From Pseudoalteromonas shioyasakiensis (lineage in GTDB: Bacteria > Pseudomonadota > Gammaproteobacteria > Enterobacterales > Alteromonadaceae): a stretch of DNA of 64,000 bases. This document shows, one piece after another, positions 45,801 through 54,166 of the stretch (the first letter of the stretch is position 1; each line of letters starts with the position of its first letter). The translations under genes and the position numbers were made by a program. The stretch lies in the NCBI RefSeq assembly GCF_001550135.1, contig NZ_LRUE01000002.1:1-64000 (forward strand). Reading direction: 5' to 3'. The notes below the pieces were generated by a model, which did not search any database, was not told the DNA's origin, and was given only the letters and a program-made list of their open reading frames with translations.

Positions 45801-46920
45801 CTATTAATTGTTGTTGCCAAACTTTGAATCCTTGCTGATGCTCACTGAAACGTGGATCGGCTAATTGCTTAATCAGAGTTAACCTAACAGCCTGTTGAGT
45901 CTCATTTTGTAAGCCCTCTAAAATAAGCTGTTGAGAGCATGGCCATGGCAATACAGCACATTGCTCATAGACACTTTGCCTTACTCTTGGGTAGCGATGT
46001 TTGGCGAGTAAAAATAATAGTTTAATGTTAACCTCACTGAGGTTAAGCTGTTTGCTAAGAATGCCAGCAAAGGCACTGAGTAAAAATAACTGCCTTCGGT
46101 CAATTTGCTCATTTTCAGGTAGCTCTAAATCAATATGAGAGCGCATATAGTAGCGTGTGAATGTTGGCCTTAAATTAATTAAAATTTCTAAGATATCGAC
46201 TTTTGCAGCATGCGGGGTTGTTATTTTTTCAAGAGACTGCAGTAAGTTTTCTACTAATTCGGCATTAAACTCAGGATCATCTACATATTCACTTATTAGC
46301 TGCACTTGATTTGCCAAAGCGCGAAAAATTGAGTTGCGAATGGCTTCATTGTCAGTTTTTTCTAATAACGACAAGAAAAAGCTTTCTAAATTTAGAGTCA
46401 GCCATGATTGCGCAATTTCGTCAGCGTGGCTACGTAAATAGCGGTTCGCTAAATCCCCAAGTTTACCAATTAAAAATTTCAGTGATTGTTCAAGCTCAGA
46501 GGTTTTATCTTGATAGCGATTAATCATCGCACCTTCATCAAACCAGCGCTGAAAAGCCTCTTGATCTTTTTTTAGCTGCAGTCGGTCTGCCCCTAAAATG
46601 TATGCGTAATCAAGAATGTGAAACTCTCGTTCTGCTTTTAACTCTGCATGGCTTAAGCGCTCTACAAAACGGCGATGGTCGGTATCAAGTTTAAGCAACT
46701 GATTCTGCAAGGTTTCAATCTTGTGAGTAAGGAAAGCAATCGCTTGTAATAAAAGCCAGTCATCTTCATCGTCATCGTCAGGTTGATTTTTTATCAGCTC
46801 CCATTGGCTTAATTCATCAACAAGTTCATGATACTTCTGACGGTATAAGTCTAGCCAAAAACTAGCTATATCAGCAAATAGCAAGGTTTCTAGGCGTTGT
46901 TTAAGTTGTTTACTGCTCAT
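42841..46920 (-). CDS. Giant CapB/PgsB-like poly-gamma-glutamate synthase (Mur-ligase-type amide ligase)
   Basis: Protein of about 1359 residues; Bacillus PgsB has about 390. The ligase core (about 725-1085) is unmistakably CapB-like: GGWGTRGKSGTERL (P-loop), NAYPDHEDILGPTG (compare EDHxDVMGPT), SFVNSMSANERLATLENW and VIALINNRNDRVARSKVFA. Such enzymes form gamma-amide bonds between glutamates using ATP. A hydrophobic segment (about 690-712) just before it probably anchors the core. The N-terminal 500 residues are helical and HEAT-like (RQSVYEQCAVLPWP, TLIKQLADPRF), and the C terminus has about 250 further helical residues; neither is present in the Bacillus enzyme. Alternative start: GTG at 46926. 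It overlaps the barrel gene and is last in the operon. Substrate is inferred. Confidence 0.85.
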   Translation of the reverse strand: MSSKQLKQRLETLLFADIASFWLDLYRQKYHELVDELSQWELIKNQPDDDDEDDWLLLQAIAFLTHKIETLQNQLLKLDTDHRRFVERLSHAELKAEREFHILDYAYILGADRLQLKKDQEAFQRWFDEGAMINRYQDKTSELEQSLKFLIGKLGDLANRYLRSHADEIAQSWLTLNLESFFLSLLEKTDNEAIRNSIFRALANQVQLISEYVDDPEFNAELVENLLQSLEKITTPHAAKVDILEILINLRPTFTRYYMRSHIDLELPENEQIDRRQLFLLSAFAGILSKQLNLSEVNIKLLFLLAKHRYPRVRQSVYEQCAVLPWPCSQQLILEGLQNETQQAVRLTLIKQLADPRFSEHQQGFKVWQQQLIATASFAEKRLLLELSPRIMFNLQVDCHTEQQANSLFKSFVEFLNQRLEDEPSLAIRRIISRVREQLVSFMHQQQVAQLEVDLSAHKNLDLADWNEQLLGRLLSNQAQNYEAYNVSARKKSWQVQYGYKRGFRFWRLWHEFKTPSTDKRQSFNHMHARKPSAFMHVPSSTVAEISQTEVPGEPRFDEQQFSAREHLPLLDFLLSSLSQDNLKTPAKTYTPDGILIVTPPKSLFKRLYCYSWISFNYEKLNELRNGSEVEQKQFLEILKSKGFTLDFQPYGSVLDTNFPVETSISSLYNKLAITPFLFNLWSSFKEYAYSIYQNSIGQLIFFVLSFIAYFWARHLKISRQIKSDRAHIPVSIGGWGTRGKSGTERLKAALFSSLTLKVVSKTTGCEATMIYARASGEQFEIPLFRPFDKASIWEQSDVLHFAKNVNADVFLWECMGLTPRYVRILRNWMQDSFSTITNAYPDHEDILGPTGIDVANETSHFIGENSLVFTSEQNMAPILEANAKQKNSNLIQVHWADGLQITEDIRALYPYQEHPANIALVCKMAKHIGLSKDYVFKETSARIIPDIGVLQQFPRAPIGSIEQSFVNSMSANERLATLENWRRLSLYELNDCPKTQVIALINNRNDRVARSKVFANILSHDLRFDRIVVIGTNVDGFYSYFINALTERIDKLIENNDIEELESLSVQLNLLTAEQLHARFVHAYGQTNADKLMSLSEGTLNKACVKEILGDILDSQVGVILSYFRHHFQRNALAALQENIAENANEIKERLLTITKSKITVHENSNLSADELTISTADLALPNTHQVIVGMQNIKGAGLNYVYAWQQWQKIHQTIRHLFTEQCSAKEFRTALTNLNMIVSFNLIEIDYMKQHLATLKKTHLAQNEFCQAEISSLLEKLEEDESNQKQEQQQALLVKYFNQLIESFLDAGAAVKRKKRANQIYRDIADQRITLEKAIKLLGKLSRNQKSGWFANKSNQD

Positions 46921-49900
46921 AATCACTGTGCTCTAGCAAATGGTTAAGTTGAAGTGCAGGGAAAATAATTTCATCATGAGCAAAAGGTGCAAAGCCGGTG
47001 TGCTGGTTATTACCTGATGAAAACTCGAGACTAATATTATGATTGTTCCAGACCCAGTCTTGCTGCCAGCTTAGTTTCAGCCAGCCATTTGTAAAACTGC
47101 CTAAATTGACTTGTTTTTGCCACGCAAAGCGAGTGATGTATTGCCATGTGGCTGTAGCTCTATGCTCATCGGCAAAGCGATAGTAGCTATCTAAACCAAC
47201 TTGAAAAATGTGGCCACGATAATACTGATTCCAGCTTGAGTTGAAACGTAAGTAGTCTAGGCTTATCCAGTCATCGTTAGAGCCAGAGGAAACACCAAAG
47301 TTAAGGTAGTTATCAACCCAAGGTTGATAACGGTACTGGTAATAACTCAACCAGCCAGATGCATGATTTTCACGGTAGAAGTTGAAAACGCTCGAGTTTA
47401 GTTGCTCATCTGCTAAGTAATCATCAAGGTCTGCGCTGCTATAGCGAATGTAAGGCGTTACTTGCCATTGGTGACGGTGTACAGTATCGCGCTGCCAAGA
47501 CTGACCAATACTGATACTTGCATCTAATGCATACTGTAAGTCAAAACTATCATGGCTTGGCTGCCAACGTGAGTTGATTTGCGTGTCGATATACCATGGG
47601 CTGTTTTCATCTTGCCAAGAATGGTAACCATTTAGGGCAAAAATATCAGCCTGGCTATCGCTCATAGAGTAATAGCCCTCTAATTGATACCAGTGATTAT
47701 CATCATTGAGGCGTAAGCGGGCACCTATATCTATTTCTTCACGGGCAGGTATATCTTCGGCACTTTGGAAAATTGTTTGTTGATCGTAGCGAATAAATCC
47801 CTGCCAATTTAATTCGTCACTATGTAGGTTTATCTGCTCATTGATAATAGAAGGCTTTTCTGGCGCTTGATAAGTGACTAGTTCAGGCAACAGGGTTTTT
47901 GCCTGTGAGTAAGGTGAAATTTTATTGCTTTGCTCACTTAGCTGCCAGCTATACAAACGAACGTATTGTAATTTATCTGCAGTCACTTCAACCTTACCCG
48001 CAGGGTGGAAGAAACGCCTTTCTGTTCGCTTAAATTCATTCATCTGTTCTAACTTAATGAGTCTGTCAGCAGGTAATTTGGCCATTAAAGGCGTATCAGG
48101 TGTCACTGTGTAAAAGAGTAACGTTGTCGGCAGCTCTAGGTGTTGCCAGCGACCTGCAATATATTGTTCAGCTTCAATTGTTAGGTGCTGCGATAGATAC
48201 GGGTTCAGCCACCTGACAGAAATGATGTTGTTATCCAATTCACGTTTGTTAAATGTGAAAGGAATGCTTTGCTGCTCTGTGACTGACCAGATCTTTTGAT
48301 CATTTGCTAATTGCAATGACAGGTTAGCAACATTTGCACGAGCCAATTCAGCAGTAGAAAAGTTAAATTTAAAGCGAATTTGTTGCCCTTCAGTTTGTGC
48401 TAAATCAATGTTTAATGTGTGGAATGGGCGCAGCAGTATGCCTTTATTGGAGCCTGCCTGTGTATTAAGCAATGTAAAACGATCTGCAAAGCTACTTTGT
48501 GCTGTACTTTGCATGTCAAATAATCGCGTACCAGCAAAGTCGAGCAAACTATCTAATGGCTGCCATTGACCATAACTTTCTATTCTGTTTTGTAAAAAGG
48601 TCGATTTAGCATCCGCACCTAAGGTTTCTAAGCGCTGAAGAAGTTGTGTGTATTGGTTATTGGTAATGCGCTTTTTACTAAGTAAATAAAGCCCATTTAA
48701 TAAAAGTTCGGCTTGTGTAGCGTCTGCAGAGTAGATAAGCGACATAATATCATTTGATGGGGATTTATTTGCGGCGTCAGACACATAATCGAACTGACTA
48801 AATAAAGAGTCTGGAATGAAGCTCACATCAAGATAACTCGTATGGTCAGCTGTTATTTTCAGCGCTTCACCAGCTTTAAGGCGAATTACTAGTGTGGCTG
48901 CAATTGAGGCCGCTTGTTGGTTTTTAACAAACAAAGTAGTTGCGGGGATATCACTAAAAATAGGCATGAGTTTATGCTGATATTGACTCTCAGCCATAAG
49001 CCAAGCGGTTTGATACTCACCGTTCTGCTTGGCTGCTGTGCGAGCCTTAATAACTAAATTAATAGGTGTTTGGGCTGTAAATTGCCATGGCATTGTTTGT
49101 GTGATGACAGTATTTTGAGATTTCCCCTGGCTGTTAATAAAGGTTTCTTGCATACCTGCTTTTACTAAATAACGCGCTTCATCAATGAAGGGAGGGGCAC
49201 TGAGAGTTTGATAGTTAAGCGCTTTAAAGCTTTCAGACACTTTAGTTGGCACAGTTGATGAGTGAGCCAGCCACGCAGCCAAACGATGTTTTTGCTGTTT
49301 TACCGCTAAATCAATCAAAACTGGCGGGCACTCATTTATGGTTGTTAAGTTACCTGCACACAGTGCAAATAGTTTAATATCTTGACGTTCTGTTTGATAA
49401 CTATCAATCAAGGCTTTTGCTGCAAATTGCTTCAGCTCTAATTGCTGTGTACTTTTGTATAGGCCTTCTAAATAACTATTGGCTAAGTGGAACTGTTGCT
49501 GTTTACGTAAAATTGCGACTCTAAGTTGCCAAGCTTGTTTAGCAATCGTTGTATTCGCATTTTGGGTCAGAGGTTTTAAAAATGCTAAGGCATCGAGAGG
49601 GGCGCTATTAGCTAAGTCTTTCGCTGTTAATAATGATTGTTCGGCATTAAATGCAGAGACGTTTTTACGTGCTGGCGCGTAGGGCTCGATGGCCGCTAAA
49701 TAATCAGCATGTTGTTTGTATAGGTCATCTGCAATCAGTTTTGATATCGCAGGGCTAATATTCTTAGCATTAACTGCTTGTTGATATATCACTTCGTCGC
49801 TGGGCAGATCAGCAAGCGTTCTTGCATACAGCGCAAACTCAACTTTATTTGATTGACTACTTAAGCTTTGAATTGTTAATGACTGACTGCTCAGTGGCAC

Positions 49901-51184
49901 AGAGATAAATAATGTTTGAAAGTCATTTGTTGCTTTTAGGTTTACTAACCAACTATTTTCACCTGCAGATAGTTTCAATTGGCTGTCTTTAGTGCTCCTT
50001 GCAATTAAAGTTAACCGAGGTGTTGCACGTTTTTCACTAGATAAATCAAATAGCTGTGCAGATTGGCTTAAAGTGGCTATAAGGCGGAGCTGTTGATTTA
50101 TACGTGGATAAAACTGATCGTCTACTAAGCGTTGCTCAACGAGTTCAGTAACCATACTATTTTGAGACTCAACTGCGTTCAAAGTGCGATAACTACCCTT
50201 AAGCTGAGATTGCCCAGTCATCATAGATAGCAAGTTGGTACGGCGTTTTAGGGCAAGTGAGTTATTTGCTTTAAATACATCATCACTAAACACTTGCAAT
50301 GAGTGGTCGCGATAAACCGCTGTAATTGCATCATCAGCGATTTGATACCAGTAGGGTAACAGTAATTTTTCTTGTTCTTTTTCTGCTGCCTTATCATCAT
50401 AAATTGCGCGGTGACTTTGCTCCAGTTTGATAAATGCATCGGTTTTACTTTTTATCGTTAAGTATTGTCCGGCAGCGATAGCTAGGTACTCAGTATTTTC
50501 AAGGCCTAGCGACTGTTCTTTATATTCTAAGGCTTGGCTATTAATGGTATTGATTTTAGCAATCAGTTGTTTATCGACATACGCATAGATAACGCCTTTT
50601 TCATCAGGCTGTTGCATATTTTGGCGAACAGATAATTTAAGCTTTTTTGCTGCCGAGAAAAACAAGGTGACTTCGTCATCTTTGCTTAGTTGATAATAAC
50701 GTTCACCGCCATTGCGGTTTTTAGTTACAACTGAGGGCTTAGCAAGCGACAAGGCTCGTCTAAAGCTATCTACATTTTGTGGTATATGACCAATCATAGC
50801 GCTGAACGTGGCACCCTCATCTAGGTGATTTTGGATGGCGACAATTCGGTTATGGCCCAAAGCGGGGAGTTGGCATCGCTTCGTATCGCATAATAAATCG
50901 CGATGCACTTGTAGGCGTTGTTGTATGTATTGCGTATTCCCCGCACTAATAATGAATTTATTAAGAAGCTCAGGGTCAATGTCTAGCCAATGTCCTTTAG
51001 GAAGCCAAAGATAGCGATGTTGCTTGGCACTAAAGCTCATATCTTGGCTGGTGGTATAGGGCGCGAGCTTTGGCGAAGTTTGCAGCCAAATTGCGGGCTC
51101 AAGAACACCTCTATTTGTATCAACAGCGTATGCAGGCTGCATTGAAAGTAGCAGTAAAATAATAGCAATTATGAGATAAGGCAT
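46910..51184 (-). CDS. Large exported protein with helical repeats and C-terminal beta-barrel (candidate outer-membrane polymer exporter)
   Basis: Exported protein of 1424 residues with a signal peptide (MPYLIIAIILLLLSMQPAYA). The first 450 residues are beta-rich. About 470-660 is helical and TPR-like (ISKLIADDLYKQHADYLAAIEP; LRVAILRKQQQFHLANSYLEGLY), followed by more mixed structure. The last roughly 280 residues alternate aromatic/polar beta strands with short turns (HWYQLEGYYSM, SGWLSYYQYRYQPW, WISLDYLRFNSSW, GWLKLSWQQDWVW), as expected for an outer-membrane barrel of about 12 or more strands. The order (repeats, then barrel) recalls BcsC and PgaA, so polymer export is my inference; no family is recognised with certainty. 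Overlaps with both neighbours show cotranscription. Confidence 0.75.
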   Translation of the reverse strand: MPYLIIAIILLLLSMQPAYAVDTNRGVLEPAIWLQTSPKLAPYTTSQDMSFSAKQHRYLWLPKGHWLDIDPELLNKFIISAGNTQYIQQRLQVHRDLLCDTKRCQLPALGHNRIVAIQNHLDEGATFSAMIGHIPQNVDSFRRALSLAKPSVVTKNRNGGERYYQLSKDDEVTLFFSAAKKLKLSVRQNMQQPDEKGVIYAYVDKQLIAKINTINSQALEYKEQSLGLENTEYLAIAAGQYLTIKSKTDAFIKLEQSHRAIYDDKAAEKEQEKLLLPYWYQIADDAITAVYRDHSLQVFSDDVFKANNSLALKRRTNLLSMMTGQSQLKGSYRTLNAVESQNSMVTELVEQRLVDDQFYPRINQQLRLIATLSQSAQLFDLSSEKRATPRLTLIARSTKDSQLKLSAGENSWLVNLKATNDFQTLFISVPLSSQSLTIQSLSSQSNKVEFALYARTLADLPSDEVIYQQAVNAKNISPAISKLIADDLYKQHADYLAAIEPYAPARKNVSAFNAEQSLLTAKDLANSAPLDALAFLKPLTQNANTTIAKQAWQLRVAILRKQQQFHLANSYLEGLYKSTQQLELKQFAAKALIDSYQTERQDIKLFALCAGNLTTINECPPVLIDLAVKQQKHRLAAWLAHSSTVPTKVSESFKALNYQTLSAPPFIDEARYLVKAGMQETFINSQGKSQNTVITQTMPWQFTAQTPINLVIKARTAAKQNGEYQTAWLMAESQYQHKLMPIFSDIPATTLFVKNQQAASIAATLVIRLKAGEALKITADHTSYLDVSFIPDSLFSQFDYVSDAANKSPSNDIMSLIYSADATQAELLLNGLYLLSKKRITNNQYTQLLQRLETLGADAKSTFLQNRIESYGQWQPLDSLLDFAGTRLFDMQSTAQSSFADRFTLLNTQAGSNKGILLRPFHTLNIDLAQTEGQQIRFKFNFSTAELARANVANLSLQLANDQKIWSVTEQQSIPFTFNKRELDNNIISVRWLNPYLSQHLTIEAEQYIAGRWQHLELPTTLLFYTVTPDTPLMAKLPADRLIKLEQMNEFKRTERRFFHPAGKVEVTADKLQYVRLYSWQLSEQSNKISPYSQAKTLLPELVTYQAPEKPSIINEQINLHSDELNWQGFIRYDQQTIFQSAEDIPAREEIDIGARLRLNDDNHWYQLEGYYSMSDSQADIFALNGYHSWQDENSPWYIDTQINSRWQPSHDSFDLQYALDASISIGQSWQRDTVHRHQWQVTPYIRYSSADLDDYLADEQLNSSVFNFYRENHASGWLSYYQYRYQPWVDNYLNFGVSSGSNDDWISLDYLRFNSSWNQYYRGHIFQVGLDSYYRFADEHRATATWQYITRFAWQKQVNLGSFTNGWLKLSWQQDWVWNNHNISLEFSSGNNQHTGFAPFAHDEIIFPALQLNHLLEHSDYEQ

Positions 51185-51912
51185 TGGTTAAACAACTTAA
51201 ATAGCTGGTTATTAGAAACTAATCGCTCACGCAACTGGCGACTTAACTCGATATGGAAAAACTGACTGTTCTTAGGAGCCAGCGATGCAAGAATATTGGT
51301 GGTGCCTCCAAGTTCTTTAACATCAAGGCCATAAACCATAGCTGTAATATCTAGCTGTTCATTTAAACAGGCTGTGATTGCAATCGTCCGCTTGCTAGGT
51401 ATTGCATGACCATTACTTATAATTGCATCAGCTTTTTTACCCTCTGGAGTCTTCCTTTTTTCTTTTGCGTAACCATGGATCTGATAAATCGAAAATGACT
51501 CAACATGTTCAGAGTATGCAAGAATAAAGGCATTACTCGCGCTTGGTTTATACTTACCAAAGTCAATAAGTTCTCCATGCTCATCACGGTCGCTGCGGTG
51601 TTTAGTGTTGCTTAAAAATACTTGGCAGTGTGCATATAGTGCCTTTGCAATAGTATGTGTGTGTTTGTCATAAAAGCGATGTGGTGCATAAGCAATGCAC
51701 TTTTCACCTTGCTGTTTATAATGAATTTCACCACCGGAATTTAAAGATTCATTTGCAAATAGAGCACCTTGGTTGGCATTAAAGTGTGTGGGAGTCTGTT
51801 GCTGATCAACAAGCCATAACTTTAAGCTCAAGGTAAGCTCATTTAAACTAGGTGTTGCGTGGCATGTAGATACAAAGAGCCAAACTATAATCATCATTAT
51901 TTTAGTTTTCAT
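51169..51912 (-). CDS. Small exported putative hydrolase of the PGA-like operon
   Basis: Protein of 247 residues with a signal peptide (MKTKIMMIIVWLFVSTCHA). Conserved-looking polar blocks are IAYAPHRFYDKHTHTIAKALY, KHRSDRDEHGELIDF, FSIYQIHGYAK and FFHIELSRQLRERL. The arrangement of His (APHRF), His (QIHG) and HIELSRxLR recalls zinc-dependent N-formylglutamate amidohydrolases and phage-type PGA hydrolases, but I cannot confirm the family. A polymer-trimming enzyme in the periplasm would parallel BcsZ in the cellulose operon. The segment APHRFYDKHT..IAKALY has two degenerate counterparts in the CapC-like fusion protein of the same operon. It overlaps both neighbours (16 and 11 bases). Confidence 0.7.
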   Translation of the reverse strand: MKTKIMMIIVWLFVSTCHATPSLNELTLSLKLWLVDQQQTPTHFNANQGALFANESLNSGGEIHYKQQGEKCIAYAPHRFYDKHTHTIAKALYAHCQVFLSNTKHRSDRDEHGELIDFGKYKPSASNAFILAYSEHVESFSIYQIHGYAKEKRKTPEGKKADAIISNGHAIPSKRTIAITACLNEQLDITAMVYGLDVKELGGTTNILASLAPKNSQFFHIELSRQLRERLVSNNQLFKLFNQCLIS

Positions 51913-54166
51913 GGTTCCACCACCTTACTTTTTGCTCCTGCAAAGGATATTCCTCAAGTATAGAAACCCACACCGTGTCAGTTGTTTGCAGTGTTAGGGA
52001 ATGTAACTCAGCAATGTCATTAGTGATTGTTTGAGTAACGCTAGGATAGCTTGTTAACTGACTATTTTTTGGGTGAATTAAAAAAGCATCGAGTAATGCC
52101 GATTGATGTAGCATAAAGCGTTGTTTAGCGATGCTGTATTCACTGGTCAGCCCTGCTTTGTAGTCGGCATTTTGTGTAAGCGATAACTCTACAGGTTCGC
52201 TGCTATTTGCACGAAACACTTTAAATACTAAGCTCATCGGGCGCTGTTGCTTTGTGAAATCAAGTGTCAAAGGGGTATTTTTATCAAGCTGGTAAATGCG
52301 TTGCTTTATCCATGGGCGATCTCCATACCAATTTTGGTAAATAGTTTTCGCCTGTGACTGTAATTGTTGTAATGCCTCGACCGATAGCTCAGACACCGCG
52401 ACTTCTTTGCTGCTTTTGTTAGTTAAGCGATAAACTAAACTATTGTCCTCAGAGTCGTCATAAGGTGAATAGTTATTTTTGTTATATAAGCCAAAGTTAA
52501 AAACCTGAGGAGGTAACTTCGGCATAAAATAGCGATCAGGACTTAACACTAAAGCGACATTTGATAATGGCAGCTTTGCAAAGAGCTCTTTAGATTGATA
52601 AAAAGTTGTCACTAAATCCGGCTCTTTTGGCGGAGTAAAAGTACGGATATTAGTAAAATGTGCTAGCTGCGTTAACTCATAATGATTTGCAGCTCTTTGT
52701 TCATACCAAGCGGCAATATCGTAAAAACCATTGATTGGCTCAGGTAGATATTGATGAGAAATTGTTCGTTGATAATTGAAATCTGCTAACCGAGATTTTA
52801 ATCGAACGTAGACATCTTTTTCAGCGATAATTTTCAGATGATGAGCATTATCTGGGGTACGTAAATAGTAACTATTTAGCATACCGACACGCTGTCTTTG
52901 AGTTGTATCGGTGATCAATCGGTCGAAGTCTGACACTTCACCTTTTAAAGTCACGGTGTAATCTTCTATTGCTAGGTTACGTTCATCATAAATAACCACG
53001 TTAAGCTGACTACTTTGCAATGCACGAACGTCAATATTGAGATTACTATTTGGCTCTATATCAAAATCTACACTGGCAAATTCGTTCACCAAATAGCTGC
53101 CTGCATAACTCGTTAAAATTGGTGTGCTTGACGCTGTTCGCCAATTAGTCAGTAATGGTTCTTCACTACAAATGGTGACTAGGCCTGGATCAATAAGCTC
53201 TGTTTTATAGCTATTTTTGCTATCGGTTGGAGATACACTAATTGGTATTGGCGCCTTGAACTGATGCTTATCATACCAAGTTAGCGATGGTAATAGCTGC
53301 TCTGAGTTAACGGCGAAAATAAGGCTGTCAGTCACATCAAGTGTAATACTGGCACAAAGGCCAAGTTCAGTGTAATAAGCGCCTAAGTCATGCTGCTGCA
53401 TGCTAAAGTCATATGTAGTGACATTGTAAGGCAGAGTTTCATACAAAATGTCAGATTTAAAGTCGATACCAGGGATCCCTTGAGGTGCAATTTTTTGCCA
53501 CCAAAATGCCATCGCATTACTAATTTCAGCGCTGGTTAGTGTGTTTTCACCCATAGTTAAATAGTCAGTGGCACGTCTTCGCCTTTCTAGAGGGCGTTTA
53601 AGCCAACTGTTGAGTGGGTCGATATTTTGCTCAGGAGTTTTTGCATGAACACGGACAACCACGCCTTGTAGTGATTTTTCTTCTGGGATCAGCGTTAAAT
53701 CAAGGCTTTTGGCATTTGGATAATGAGTGATTGGCAAATAAAAAGACTGCCCAGAAGCAACGTTTAGTGATTGTTTATTCTCTATTATTTGTTTGATCTG
53801 TTGTTCTTCACTATTGTTAACTAGCTTTGAAGCGTGATGGTAAATTTTATCTAAAATCACATTACCTTTATCGTCATAAAGAACGTATTTAATTGCGTAA
53901 TTGACCGGTAATTCAAGAAACACAGATTGGTCAAACACGGCATTCGAGAGAATTCGTAAAGAATGAGTTCGCTGATTAGAAAATGTAAATCTCAGTGGCT
54001 TTTCGCTACTTAACCACTGTACATTAGATCGCGTTTCGGTATTGCTACGTGCATCCACGGGCTCTGCTGAGTCTAGCCACACTAAAAAGCTGCGCCCTCC
54101 AAAAAATATAGCGAAAAGTAATGTCAAAATAAGTAATAGGGCGAATAAGCGTTTAATTAAATACAC
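51902..54166 (-). CDS. Membrane-anchored periplasmic beta-rich protein of the PGA-like operon (unknown function)
   Basis: Protein of 754 residues with one N-terminal transmembrane anchor (LFALLLILTLLFAIFFGG, about 7-24) and a long soluble part, presumably periplasmic. The soluble part is mainly beta strands with scattered aromatic residues (YNVTTYDFSMQQHDLGAYYTELGLCASITLDV; LNVVIYDERNLAIEDYTVTLKGEV). No catalytic motif is recognised. By position between the CapC-like protein and the hydrolase, and by topology, it could be the counterpart of BcsB, a scaffold that guides polymer through the periplasm. That is inference. The GTG start has an exceptionally strong Shine-Dalgarno (GGGAGGAGGT, 54171-54180) inside the 3' end of the upstream gene. 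Confidence 0.75.
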   Translation of the reverse strand: MYLIKRLFALLLILTLLFAIFFGGRSFLVWLDSAEPVDARSNTETRSNVQWLSSEKPLRFTFSNQRTHSLRILSNAVFDQSVFLELPVNYAIKYVLYDDKGNVILDKIYHHASKLVNNSEEQQIKQIIENKQSLNVASGQSFYLPITHYPNAKSLDLTLIPEEKSLQGVVVRVHAKTPEQNIDPLNSWLKRPLERRRRATDYLTMGENTLTSAEISNAMAFWWQKIAPQGIPGIDFKSDILYETLPYNVTTYDFSMQQHDLGAYYTELGLCASITLDVTDSLIFAVNSEQLLPSLTWYDKHQFKAPIPISVSPTDSKNSYKTELIDPGLVTICSEEPLLTNWRTASSTPILTSYAGSYLVNEFASVDFDIEPNSNLNIDVRALQSSQLNVVIYDERNLAIEDYTVTLKGEVSDFDRLITDTTQRQRVGMLNSYYLRTPDNAHHLKIIAEKDVYVRLKSRLADFNYQRTISHQYLPEPINGFYDIAAWYEQRAANHYELTQLAHFTNIRTFTPPKEPDLVTTFYQSKELFAKLPLSNVALVLSPDRYFMPKLPPQVFNFGLYNKNNYSPYDDSEDNSLVYRLTNKSSKEVAVSELSVEALQQLQSQAKTIYQNWYGDRPWIKQRIYQLDKNTPLTLDFTKQQRPMSLVFKVFRANSSEPVELSLTQNADYKAGLTSEYSIAKQRFMLHQSALLDAFLIHPKNSQLTSYPSVTQTITNDIAELHSLTLQTTDTVWVSILEEYPLQEQKVRWWNHEN

